Assembly: GCA_029934165.1 (NCBI GenBank)
Contig: JAOZMU010000237.1
Location: 1 to 5,926, forward strand
Length of the DNA stretch: 5,926 nt
Source of the DNA: Bacteroidales bacterium
Lineage (GTDB): Bacteria > Bacteroidota > Bacteroidia > Bacteroidales > JAOZMU01
Direction of reading: 5' to 3'
The notes beneath the pieces are model-generated. The model ran no database searches. It was given only the letters and a program-made list of their open reading frames with translations, and was not told where the DNA came from. Shown here piece by piece: positions 1 to 5,740 of this stretch. The translations under genes were made by a program, and so were the position numbers. How positions within the stretch are numbered: position 1 is the stretch's first letter; each line of letters begins with the position of its first letter.

Positions 1-55
1 GTTCCATTTAGTCTAACTTGCAGTCAGTTGCACTGCTACTCATGCAGGGCACACA
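1..55. repeat. 55-bp direct repeat, left copy
   Basis: This stretch is identical over 55 bases to 1302-1356. Weaker similarity with small indels continues for another 10 to 15 bases. The unit contains overlapping short complementary segments: GCAGT at 20-24 can pair with ACTGC at 32-36, and CTGC at 33-36 can instead pair with GCAG at 44-47. A single strand could therefore switch between two small hairpins. The window begins exactly at the first repeat base, so the true left edge may lie outside. I do not recognise the repeat family. Confidence 0.95.
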
Positions 56-120
56 CATTTGCTTTGAAGGCAGTGGTTTTGTGCTACTCTTTTTGGGTAA
101 GAAGGCATCATGAAAATGAT

Positions 121-531
121 ATGGAAGCAGTATATAAAATATTAAAAGACATTGACAACACTTTAAATAATAAATTCTGTAAATTGAAAATTAATAACAA
201 AATGATTATGGAAACATTAAATTTTGCCGAACAAAAAATATCATTAGCGCAAACAATACTTGCCTTAAATGATATTAATAAGATGTACCAGATACAATCT
301 TACATTAATAAAATACTTGAACGTACACAAGAAGTTGAAGATGATTTTAATGCTAAGAAATTGTCATTTTCAGAGTGGAATAAACAATTTGATGATAACA
401 GAGACCTAAATACATTTCTGCCTGAATATGGAATGAAACTTCGGGATTTCCGCTTTAAAATATATAATTCAGAAAGACAAGAAGGTGTATCAAAAGAAGA
501 TTTTATTAGCAGAGTAAATAACTGGAAATGA
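121..531 (+). CDS. Hypothetical helical protein, candidate antitoxin partner of the downstream ParE-like toxin
   Basis: This 136-residue protein matches no family I can name. It is rich in Lys, Asn, Glu and Ile and looks mostly alpha-helical. Residues 1-75 read as long helices that may form a coiled coil, followed by a more varied segment (residues 84-113, SFSEWNKQF onward) and a C-terminal helix. No signal peptide, membrane segment, ribbon-helix-helix, HTH or Phd/YefM-like N-terminus is visible. The ATG at 121 was chosen because the frame can be opened upstream only by a TTG at 28 that lies inside the direct repeat and adds 31 implausible residues. Its stop overlaps the start of the ParE-like gene (ATGA, 528-531), which implies coupled translation. 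That arrangement suggests an antitoxin, but 136 residues without a known DNA-binding fold is unusual, so the role is inferred from position only. An 11-codon overlapping frame starts at the ATG at 110, just after a GAAGG at 101-105. Confidence 0.7.
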   Translation: MEAVYKILKDIDNTLNNKFCKLKINNKMIMETLNFAEQKISLAQTILALNDINKMYQIQSYINKILERTQEVEDDFNAKKLSFSEWNKQFDDNRDLNTFLPEYGMKLRDFRFKIYNSERQEGVSKEDFISRVNNWK

Positions 532-863
532 AAGATAAACGAAAGACAATAATTCAGCCGGAAACAATTTCGGAAGCGGAAGAAATTTATGAGTATATCA
601 AAACAGATTCACCACAAAATGCAGAAAAATTTAGACAAGAATTTTTAAAATCAGTTGAAAAAGTTGAGAACAATCCTGAAATATATCCACCAGAGAATGA
701 ATTAAATGCAAAAAGGATTTTATACCGTTTTATATTGGTGATGAAAAGTTGGAAACTGGTTTACAAAGTAACACAAAGAGTATTAATTTTCGTTGGAATT
801 GTTCATACAAGCAGACACCCAAAAGAAATAAAGAAATTACGAACAACAAATTATAACGAATAA
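528..863 (+). CDS. RelE/ParE superfamily toxin
   Basis: This 111-residue protein has the layout of the RelE/ParE toxin family. Two N-terminal helices (about residues 13-48, with SEAEEIYEYIK and an A..F..EFL pattern) are followed by a Pro-containing turn (PEIYPP, 50-55). After these comes the beta-sheet core with the family's YR (66-67), the KSWKLVYKV strand (73-81) and the LIFVGIVHTSRHP ending (86-98). Family members either cleave mRNA on the ribosome (RelE) or poison DNA gyrase (ParE). The sequence does not settle which, though the strand and H-x-S-R-x-P end look more ParE-like. It starts inside the stop of the preceding gene, so the pair is probably one coupled unit. Antitoxin-first order is the usual arrangement for this superfamily. 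The gene appears intact, with no frameshift. Confidence 0.85.
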   Translation: MKDKRKTIIQPETISEAEEIYEYIKTDSPQNAEKFRQEFLKSVEKVENNPEIYPPENELNAKRILYRFILVMKSWKLVYKVTQRVLIFVGIVHTSRHPKEIKKLRTTNYNE

Positions 864-865
864 AA

Positions 866-889
866 AGAAAGAGCCTGTAATTGTGTAAA
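866..889. other. Possible junction or mobile-element end next to the truncated intron
   Basis: Just after the toxin stop lies the stretch GAGCCTGTAATTGTGTAAA (871-889). The group II intron domain V that should continue here on the minus strand is no longer recognisable beyond about 889. The stretch superficially resembles the outer ends of some IS256-type elements, but no second inverted end and no transposase are present. The best-supported reading is simply a breakpoint. Confidence 0.25.
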
Positions 890-899
890 CGGCGGTTCC
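889..899 (-). other. Start of group II intron domain V, truncated
   Basis: Reading the minus strand, GGAACCGCCGT follows directly after the reverse-transcriptase stop codon. In many bacterial group II introns a GAACCGCCGT segment opens catalytic domain V, whose 3' strand would carry a matching ACGGTGG-type half. Here the next bases do not form the expected hairpin and no partner half is seen before the toxin gene. Domain V is therefore cut short and the intron cannot splice. The identification rests on motif memory and position. Confidence 0.5.
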
Positions 900-1133
900 C
901 TAAATTATGGGAAAGAAAGAATTGCGATATTTGTAAACCCGCGAAATTGATTCGTAGATATCAAGCATAAACTGATAACCACGTCTTCTCAAGCGAGATA
1001 GTGTGATGGTTGTTCATAGAATCGGACTTTGAGCAATTGCCAAGCCGCCCATTCTACCCCTACTCCACGCATAAGCAATTCCGTATTTCACGACAAGGCG
1101 TATCAGATTCTTGCGTCTTCGCTCGGGTTTGTT
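900..1133 (-). pseudogene. Group II intron reverse transcriptase/maturase, C-terminal remnant with internal stop
   Basis: The minus strand encodes a typical C-terminal part of a group II intron-encoded protein. It begins near KPERRRKNLIRL, continues through AYAWSRGRMGG and AIAQSPIL, is interrupted by TGA at 1014-1016, and resumes in the same frame with TTITLSRLRRRGYQFMLD. It ends at a TAG at 900-902. In relatives the motif reads R-x-GG/Y-W-x-x-A-x-SPIL-x-TTIT, so the TGA replaces one residue and the usual Trp is Leu here (GGLAIAQ). The RT fingers and palm with the YADD motif and most of the X domain are missing. Upstream of about 1133 the frame stays open but no longer resembles the family. 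The remnant lies antisense and downstream of the toxin. It is dead: it has a nonsense mutation, is truncated at both ends, and has only the beginning of domain V beyond it. Confidence 0.8.
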
Positions 1134-1301
1134 ACTCACTTTTTTTATTTTAAATTTTGGTGTTCGAGAGATAGCTTGGCTAAGTTCCAATCGCTCCAAA
1201 CCACCTTGCCACTTGCTAACACTTCTGGCATAAATCACACGTACACCCTCTGGAAATTATGCACTTTTCCGCTTGTAAATTAAACCTAAATTTGTACTTT
1301 C
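1134..1301. other. Unassigned spacer between intron remnant and right repeat
   Basis: No gene could be supported here. The minus frame of the intron remnant remains open up to a GTG near 1238, with a stop about 20 bases beyond it. Its residues (for example SKWQGGLERLELSQ) do not look like the reverse-transcriptase domain expected at that place. A plus-strand frame covering 1029-1283 is antisense to the remnant and lacks protein character. The stretch is probably flanking DNA joined to the intron fragment, or heavily decayed intron sequence. Confidence 0.4.
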
Positions 1302-1356
1302 GTTCCATTTAGTCTAACTTGCAGTCAGTTGCACTGCTACTCATGCAGGGCACACA
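1302..1356. repeat. 55-bp direct repeat, right copy
   Basis: This copy matches 1-55 at all 55 positions and lies in the same orientation, 1301 bases away. Its right end together with adjoining unique bases forms a small hairpin (1350-1362), which differs in the left copy because of a short indel. It ends 42 bases short of the tsaD stop codon, so it marks the border between accessory DNA and the chromosomal operon. Confidence 0.95.
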
Positions 1357-1390
1357 TTGTGCTTGATGTCATTTTATTTTTTGTGTTTTT
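1350..1390 (+). terminator. Weak candidate terminator between the island and tsaD
   Basis: GCACA-CAT-TGTGC (1350-1362) is a 5-bp hairpin, followed after a short gap by a T-rich run (1371-1390). In the plus direction this could stop transcripts coming from the toxin pair before they run antisense into tsaD. The stem is short and the T run does not follow it directly, so this is weak. No intrinsic terminator for the minus-strand operon was recognised nearby. Confidence 0.2.
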
Positions 1391-1398
1391 AGGTTGCG

Positions 1399-2424
1399 TT
1401 AAACATCTATTCGCATACGTGCAGACGGAGCTGTACTTTGTAAGGCAAAATCGTTTTTGAGATATTTATAATAGCCAGTAATCGCAATCATCGCGGCATT
1501 ATCCGTTGTGTATTCAATTTCCGGCACATACGTATTCCAACCATATTTTGTGGCATTGGCAGCAATCTCATTTCGTAAGCCCGAGTTTGCCGAAACACCG
1601 CCAGCAACAGCAATTTCGTTGACACCAGTTTGTTTGGAAGCCTTTTTCAACTTGTCTAACAAAATTTCAATTATGGTGTTTTGAATTGAAGCGCAAAGGT
1701 TGTTTTTGTTTTCAGAAACGAAATTTTTATTTTTAATTACCTCATCTCTAACAAAATACAGAAATGAAGTTTTAAGACCGCTAAAACTAAAATCAAGATT
1801 TGCAATTCGCGGTTTCGAGAATTTAAAAGCTCTCGGGTTTCCAAGTTTTGCCAATTTATCGACCAAAGGACCACCCGGATATGGCAAGCCAATTGTTTTG
1901 GCACATTTGTCAAATGCCTCACCAGCAGCGTCATCAATGGTCTGTCCAATAATTTCCATGTCGAAATAATCTTTTATGAGTAGAATTTGGGTATGCCCAC
2001 CAGATACCAATAAACACAGAAATGGAAATTTAGGTCGTTGGATATTTTTACCTTTTTCCTTTATAAAATGCGCTAAAACATGCCCCTGAAGATGATTCAC
2101 TTCTACCAACGGAATATCTAACGCAAGCGAAAAACCTTTTGCAAAAGATGCCCCAACAAGCAACGAACCGAGCAGTCCGGGTCCCTTCGTAAAAGCCACA
2201 GCATCAACGTTTTGCTTTGTCATTTTTGCCCTTCGCATTGCTTCGTGGACAACAGGAACAATGTTTTGCTGATGTGCCCTCGAAGCCAACTCCGGCACCA
2301 CCCCACCATAAGCCTTATGAACAGACTGATTTGCAGTTACATTAGAGAGTAAAACTCCATCACTGATGATTGCTGCCGAAGTATCATCGCAAGATGATTC
2401 TATTCCTAAAATATTGATTGCCAT
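1399..2424 (-). CDS. tsaD: tRNA N6-adenosine threonylcarbamoyltransferase TsaD (Kae1/YgjD/Gcp family)
   Basis: TsaD transfers the threonylcarbamoyl group from threonylcarbamoyl-AMP, made by TsaC/TsaC2, to adenosine 37 of tRNAs that read ANN codons. It works in the cytoplasm in a complex with TsaB and TsaE. The 341-residue protein is full length for the bacterial family. It shows the N-terminal nucleotide-binding IESSCDDTS (8-16) and the metal-binding HLQGH (111-115, His111 and His115). It also has SGGHT (141-145), DDAAGEAFDK (164-173), the glycine-rich AGGVSANSGLR (274-284) and the TTDNAAM segment (306-312) with a further metal-ligand Asp308. No key residue is missing. The ATG at 2424 gives the usual short N-terminus before the first motif and lies five bases after the yjbQ stop. 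It is the last gene of the minus-strand run. tsaB, tsaC and tsaE are not in this window. Confidence 0.97.
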   Translation of the reverse strand: MAINILGIESSCDDTSAAIISDGVLLSNVTANQSVHKAYGGVVPELASRAHQQNIVPVVHEAMRRAKMTKQNVDAVAFTKGPGLLGSLLVGASFAKGFSLALDIPLVEVNHLQGHVLAHFIKEKGKNIQRPKFPFLCLLVSGGHTQILLIKDYFDMEIIGQTIDDAAGEAFDKCAKTIGLPYPGGPLVDKLAKLGNPRAFKFSKPRIANLDFSFSGLKTSFLYFVRDEVIKNKNFVSENKNNLCASIQNTIIEILLDKLKKASKQTGVNEIAVAGGVSANSGLRNEIAANATKYGWNTYVPEIEYTTDNAAMIAITGYYKYLKNDFALQSTAPSARMRIDV

Positions 2425-2429
2425 CTAAT

Positions 2430-2840
2430 TTAGCTTAGTATTGTGATTGTTATTTTTCTATTTCCTCCACGATTCCTAAATTCGCACAAATAAATTCCTT
2501 GCCAAATTCCCAATTTTAACCTTCCATCACTTATCGGAATAGAAATTGATTGTCCTAATAATGAAGACTTTAAGTGCGCTGGCATATCGTCCGAACCTTC
2601 CATTGTGTGAGTGTATGATGGGTGGTTTTCTGGAATTAGTTTATTCATAAAAGCCTTAAAATCAACACGAACAGATGGGTCGGCATTTTCATTTATCGTA
2701 AGTCCGGCAGATGTATGTTCAATAAAAATATTGACCAAGCCAATTTTTGGCAAATCTGTTAATTCGGTCTCTATAAGGTTCGTAATCAGATGATAACCTC
2801 GTTTAAATTCGGGCAGATATATTTCAAGTTGTTTAACCAC
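2430..2840 (-). CDS. yjbQ: YjbQ/UPF0047 family protein (secondary thiamine-phosphate synthase-like)
   Basis: This 136-residue cytosolic protein belongs to the small YjbQ/UPF0047 family, which forms compact oligomers. Diagnostic segments are all present: EHTSAGLTINENAD (41-54), HTMEGSDDMPAHLKSSLLG (78-96), IPISDGRLKLGIWQG (101-115) and the closing LCEFRNRGG (118-126). Conserved His42, His78 and His89 with Glu81 and Asp85 could form the metal or active site seen in the family. Some members have been reported to show weak thiamine-phosphate synthase activity, but the physiological role remains unsettled, so the product name is a family label. The start is a GTG at 2838-2840 whose first base is also the last base of the clpB stop (TAGTG), which points to coupled translation. 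Length and motifs look complete. Confidence 0.92.
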   Translation of the reverse strand: MVKQLEIYLPEFKRGYHLITNLIETELTDLPKIGLVNIFIEHTSAGLTINENADPSVRVDFKAFMNKLIPENHPSYTHTMEGSDDMPAHLKSSLLGQSISIPISDGRLKLGIWQGIYLCEFRNRGGNRKITITILS

Positions 2841-5596
2841 TATTTAATAAGTTTTTTTACCCATGAGAACAAACGCATAAACCAGCTTTTTTTCTTCTCA
2901 ATAGTATTTGATTCGTGTTTAATTTCTATTTTTTCCGCCTCTTTTTCTATCTTCAAAAGTTCGGCATCTTCATTGTTTTTTTGTTCATTTTTCAAATTTT
3001 CTAACTCTTCTTTAGAAAGATTATCAAAAGTTAAAACACTGTTATTCAAATCAATACTGATAGTTTTTTCCTTAGAAATTTCACCTTTTAACATTTTGGT
3101 TGATAAAATATCCAAAATTTGTCGCTGGATTGTTCGTTTCACAGGACGCGCACCAAATTGAGGGTTATAACTCATTTTTGAAAGCCACCCGACAGCTAAC
3201 TTTGAGATAAAAATATTTATGCTTTTATTACGTAGTTTCCCGACCAAATTATTGAGCTGCAACTCAACTATTTTACGTATTTCTAAGTAGGATAATGGCG
3301 TAAACATGACAATATCATCTATTCTGTTTACAAATTCGGGACTCATTTTTTCTTTAAGAATATCAAGAATTTCACGTTTTACGCGTGCAAAAATTTTATG
3401 CTTATTGTCATTCGTTAAATTGCGCATTCCATCGAATATTTTATCCGAACCCGCATTCGATGTCATTATAATTATTGTATTCTTGAAATTTACCGTTCGT
3501 CCTTTGCTGTCGGTCAATCTTCCATCGTCCAAAACTTGTAACAACGTACTGAAAACTCCTTTATGGGCTTTTTCTATTTCATCGAAAAGAACAATAGAAT
3601 ACGGACGATGTCGCACAGCCTCAGTAAGTTGCCCGCCCTCGTCATAACCCACATAGCCCGGAGGCGCACCAATAAGTCTCGAAACAGAATGTTTTTCTTG
3701 ATATTCGGACATATCAATCCGTGTCATCGCTTTTTCATCGTCAAATAGCAACTCTGCCAAAGCCTTCGCCAATTCTGTTTTGCCAACTCCTGTTGTACCC
3801 AAAAAAATGAACGAACCTAAAGGGCGTTTGCTGTCATTCAATCCTGTTCGGCTACGGCGCACAGCATTTGCAACCACCTGAATAGCTTGCCGTTGACCGA
3901 TTAATCTTTTACCAAGTTCATTTTCCAAATTAAGCAATTTGGCACGCTCGTTTTGCAACATTTTTTGCAAAGGTATCCCCGTACGGTCAGCAACAATTTC
4001 TGCAATCGCCTCTTTATCAACAGAATCCTTAAAAAGTGATTTCCCCTTTTGCTTCTCTTGTAGCTCATTAGTAAGTTGGCGAATTTTTGTTTCGTTTGCC
4101 TTTAGTTTGCCATAATTAATCTCTGCAACAACCTCAAAATCCCCCTTTTTTTCAGCTTTTTTAGATTCTGCCTTTAAATCATCGGTTATGTTTTTAAGTT
4201 GTTGAATATCAGAAATTAATCTCTTCTCAGACTCCCAAATCGCTCTTAGCTTACTTCGCTCATCGCTGAGATTTGCAATTTTATCTGCGAGCTTATTTAT
4301 ACTTTGACCTTCTTTTTTTAATATCTCTTTTTCGATTTGCATTTGACGAATTTTACGCTCAAGTTCGTCTATTTCATCGGGTAACGAATTGATTTCCAAA
4401 CGAATTTTTGATGCCGCCTCGTCAATCAAATCAATAGCTTTGTCGGGCAAAAACTGGTCTGTGATATACTTTTGCGACAACTCAACCGCCGCCAAAACTG
4501 CTCCATCTTTTATTTCGACTTTGTGAAAAGACTCGTATTTTTCCTTAATTCCGCGTAAAATCGACACCGTAGAAATATTGTCTGGTTCTTCGATTAACAC
4601 TCTCTGAAAACGTCTTTCGAGAGCCTTGTCTTTTTCTATATATCGCTGATACTCAGTTAGTGTCGTAGCGCCGATAACTCGTAGCTCGCCACGTGCAAGT
4701 GCCGGTTTAAGAATGTTTGCGGCATCCATTGCTCCTGCGCCTTTTCCTGTCCCAACGAGCAAGTGAATTTCATCAATAAAAAGAATGATTTTTCCGCCAC
4801 TTTCTTTTACCTCGCTAATCACAGATTTTAAACGCTTTTCAAATTCACCCTGCTTACTGGCACCAGCAATTAATGCACTCAAATCAAGCGAAAATATTTG
4901 ACACCCAGCAAGATTTTCAGGCACATCGCCACGCACTATTCGTTGTGCAATGCCCTCTATTACTGCGGTTTTGCCAACACCCGGCTCGCCAACTGCTATC
5001 GGGTTGTTTTTTCGTCGTCTCGATATTATTCTTAAAATTCTACGAATCTCATCGTTGCGTCCAATGATTGGGTCAGCTTTTCCTTTTTTTATTGTATCAT
5101 TCAGATTTACAGCATATTTATTAAGGGCTGCCACACTTTCGTCCGAATGGCGTTCAATCTTTTTGCCACGCCTCAGATGATTTATTGCGTCTGATAACTT
5201 TTCGGGAGTTATTCCTTTGTTTTTCAATAAAGTACCAACCTTATCGCCTGTACTTAACGTACCAGCGAGGATATGCTCTATCGATATATACTCATCGCCA
5301 ATTTCTTTGGAAAAATTTCGGGCTAAATTCAGCGATTTTTCAACATAGGAAGAAACTGCTCGTTTTCCGCTCATTAAAGGCGAATATGAATTCAAAATAT
5401 CGTCAATTTGTTTCTCAAACATCTTAATATCAACATTCAAATGCTGGAGAAGAAAGGGCATGATATTTTTATCTACAAAAAAAATCCCTTTAAAAATATG
5501 CCCTGTTTCTATTGACTGGTGATTTAGCTTACCTGCCAATTGAGAGGACGATTTGAGAGCTTTTTGAGTAATTATCGTAAAATTATCGTAATTCAT
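2840..5596 (-). CDS. clpB: ATP-dependent chaperone ClpB (Hsp100 disaggregase), divergent
   Basis: ClpB is a cytoplasmic hexameric AAA+ machine that, with DnaK/DnaJ/GrpE, pulls polypeptides out of aggregates through a central pore. This 918-residue protein has the whole family layout. It has a double Clp N-domain (about 1-145) and NBD1 with Walker A GEPGVGKT (203-210), Walker B ILFIDE (271-276) and the arginine-finger segment ALERRF (325-330). A coiled-coil M domain of about 120 residues (roughly 405-525) separates ClpB from ClpA/ClpC. NBD2 has Walker A GTTGVGKT (600-607), pore loop GYVG (647-650), Walker B VLFDE (669-673), sensor 1 MTSNAG (711-716) and sensor 2 GAR (815-817). Three oddities stand out. 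Pore loop 1 reads AGASKQGEFEKR (244-255), with Lys248 where the substrate-gripping Tyr is expected. The second P-loop has Thr601 in place of Pro. A charged tail of about 60 residues (857-918) ends in SWFMRLFSWVKKLIK. The ATG at 5594-5596 gives the normal N-terminus. A GTG at codon 155 could act as an internal start for an N-domain-less form, as known in E. coli, but this is unproven. Confidence 0.95.
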   Translation of the reverse strand: MNYDNFTIITQKALKSSSQLAGKLNHQSIETGHIFKGIFFVDKNIMPFLLQHLNVDIKMFEKQIDDILNSYSPLMSGKRAVSSYVEKSLNLARNFSKEIGDEYISIEHILAGTLSTGDKVGTLLKNKGITPEKLSDAINHLRRGKKIERHSDESVAALNKYAVNLNDTIKKGKADPIIGRNDEIRRILRIISRRRKNNPIAVGEPGVGKTAVIEGIAQRIVRGDVPENLAGCQIFSLDLSALIAGASKQGEFEKRLKSVISEVKESGGKIILFIDEIHLLVGTGKGAGAMDAANILKPALARGELRVIGATTLTEYQRYIEKDKALERRFQRVLIEEPDNISTVSILRGIKEKYESFHKVEIKDGAVLAAVELSQKYITDQFLPDKAIDLIDEAASKIRLEINSLPDEIDELERKIRQMQIEKEILKKEGQSINKLADKIANLSDERSKLRAIWESEKRLISDIQQLKNITDDLKAESKKAEKKGDFEVVAEINYGKLKANETKIRQLTNELQEKQKGKSLFKDSVDKEAIAEIVADRTGIPLQKMLQNERAKLLNLENELGKRLIGQRQAIQVVANAVRRSRTGLNDSKRPLGSFIFLGTTGVGKTELAKALAELLFDDEKAMTRIDMSEYQEKHSVSRLIGAPPGYVGYDEGGQLTEAVRHRPYSIVLFDEIEKAHKGVFSTLLQVLDDGRLTDSKGRTVNFKNTIIIMTSNAGSDKIFDGMRNLTNDNKHKIFARVKREILDILKEKMSPEFVNRIDDIVMFTPLSYLEIRKIVELQLNNLVGKLRNKSINIFISKLAVGWLSKMSYNPQFGARPVKRTIQRQILDILSTKMLKGEISKEKTISIDLNNSVLTFDNLSKEELENLKNEQKNNEDAELLKIEKEAEKIEIKHESNTIEKKKSWFMRLFSWVKKLIK

Positions 5597-5657
5597 CTGA
5601 TTATTGTATTAATACGTGCCAACTTAATTATTCGTTGTTTCCAATAAAAATAATAAA

Positions 5658-5665
5658 CAAAACTA
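5658..5665 (-). promoter_or_regulatory. Possible Bacteroidota -7 box for clpB
   Basis: On the minus strand TAGTTTTG matches the Bacteroidota -7 consensus TAnnTTTG and would give a leader of roughly 55 bases before the clpB ATG. The usual TTTG/TTG element about 19-20 bases further upstream is not clear, and in an AT-rich region such a match can arise by chance. Confidence 0.25.
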
Positions 5666-5677
5666 ACCTTATAAAAT

Positions 5678-5713
5678 AAAGAACTTTTATAAATACTCCT
5701 ACAAAAGTTCTTT
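5678..5713. promoter_or_regulatory. Perfect 11-bp inverted repeat upstream of clpB
   Basis: AAAGAACTTTT (5678-5688) and AAAAGTTCTTT (5703-5713) are exact reverse complements with a 14-base spacer. The arms contain only one G and one C each, so as an RNA hairpin it is modest. The site lies about 80-115 bases upstream of the clpB start, just beyond the possible -7 box, where a regulator could sit. It could also be a terminator of a gene to the right. Operator versus terminator cannot be decided from the sequence. Confidence 0.5.
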
Positions 5714-5721
5714 CGCATTTT

Positions 5722-5740
5722 ATTAACGTAAGTCGTTAAT
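5722..5740. promoter_or_regulatory. Perfect 7-bp dyad, candidate operator
   Basis: ATTAACG (5722-5728) and CGTTAAT (5734-5740) are exact reverse complements with a 5-base centre. The 19-bp size and spacing fit a site for a dimeric DNA-binding regulator. It stands nine bases from the larger inverted repeat. No specific regulator can be named. Confidence 0.35.

Noticed and set aside
28..120. N-terminal extension of the 136-residue protein starting at TTG 28
   Set aside because: The extra 31 residues are encoded by the direct repeat and its flank and have an improbable composition. ATG 121 begins the protein-like part.
871..889. IS256-type insertion-sequence end
   Set aside because: Only a loose resemblance from memory. 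There is no partner inverted end, no target duplication and no transposase, so it is listed only as a possible junction.
1029..1283. 84-codon plus-strand frame
   Set aside because: It is antisense to the group II intron remnant and its translation shows no protein-like pattern.
1302..1356. CRISPR repeat
   Set aside because: Only two copies 1.3 kb apart with genes between them, without regular spacers or cas genes.
1312..1404. Integron attC-like site (GTCTAAC at 1312-1318 and GTTAAAC at 1398-1404)
   Set aside because: The two 7-base boxes fit the loose attC core consensus, but complementarity inside them is poor. One box overlaps the tsaD stop, and the left repeat copy (1-120) has no matching second box. 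No integrase gene is in the window.
2840..5596. ClpA, ClpC or a specialised secretion AAA+ ATPase (ClpV) instead of ClpB
   Set aside because: The M domain is of full ClpB length and carries ClpB-like segments (GDFEVVAEINYGKL). NBD2 follows the ClpB pattern and no ClpP-docking loop was seen.
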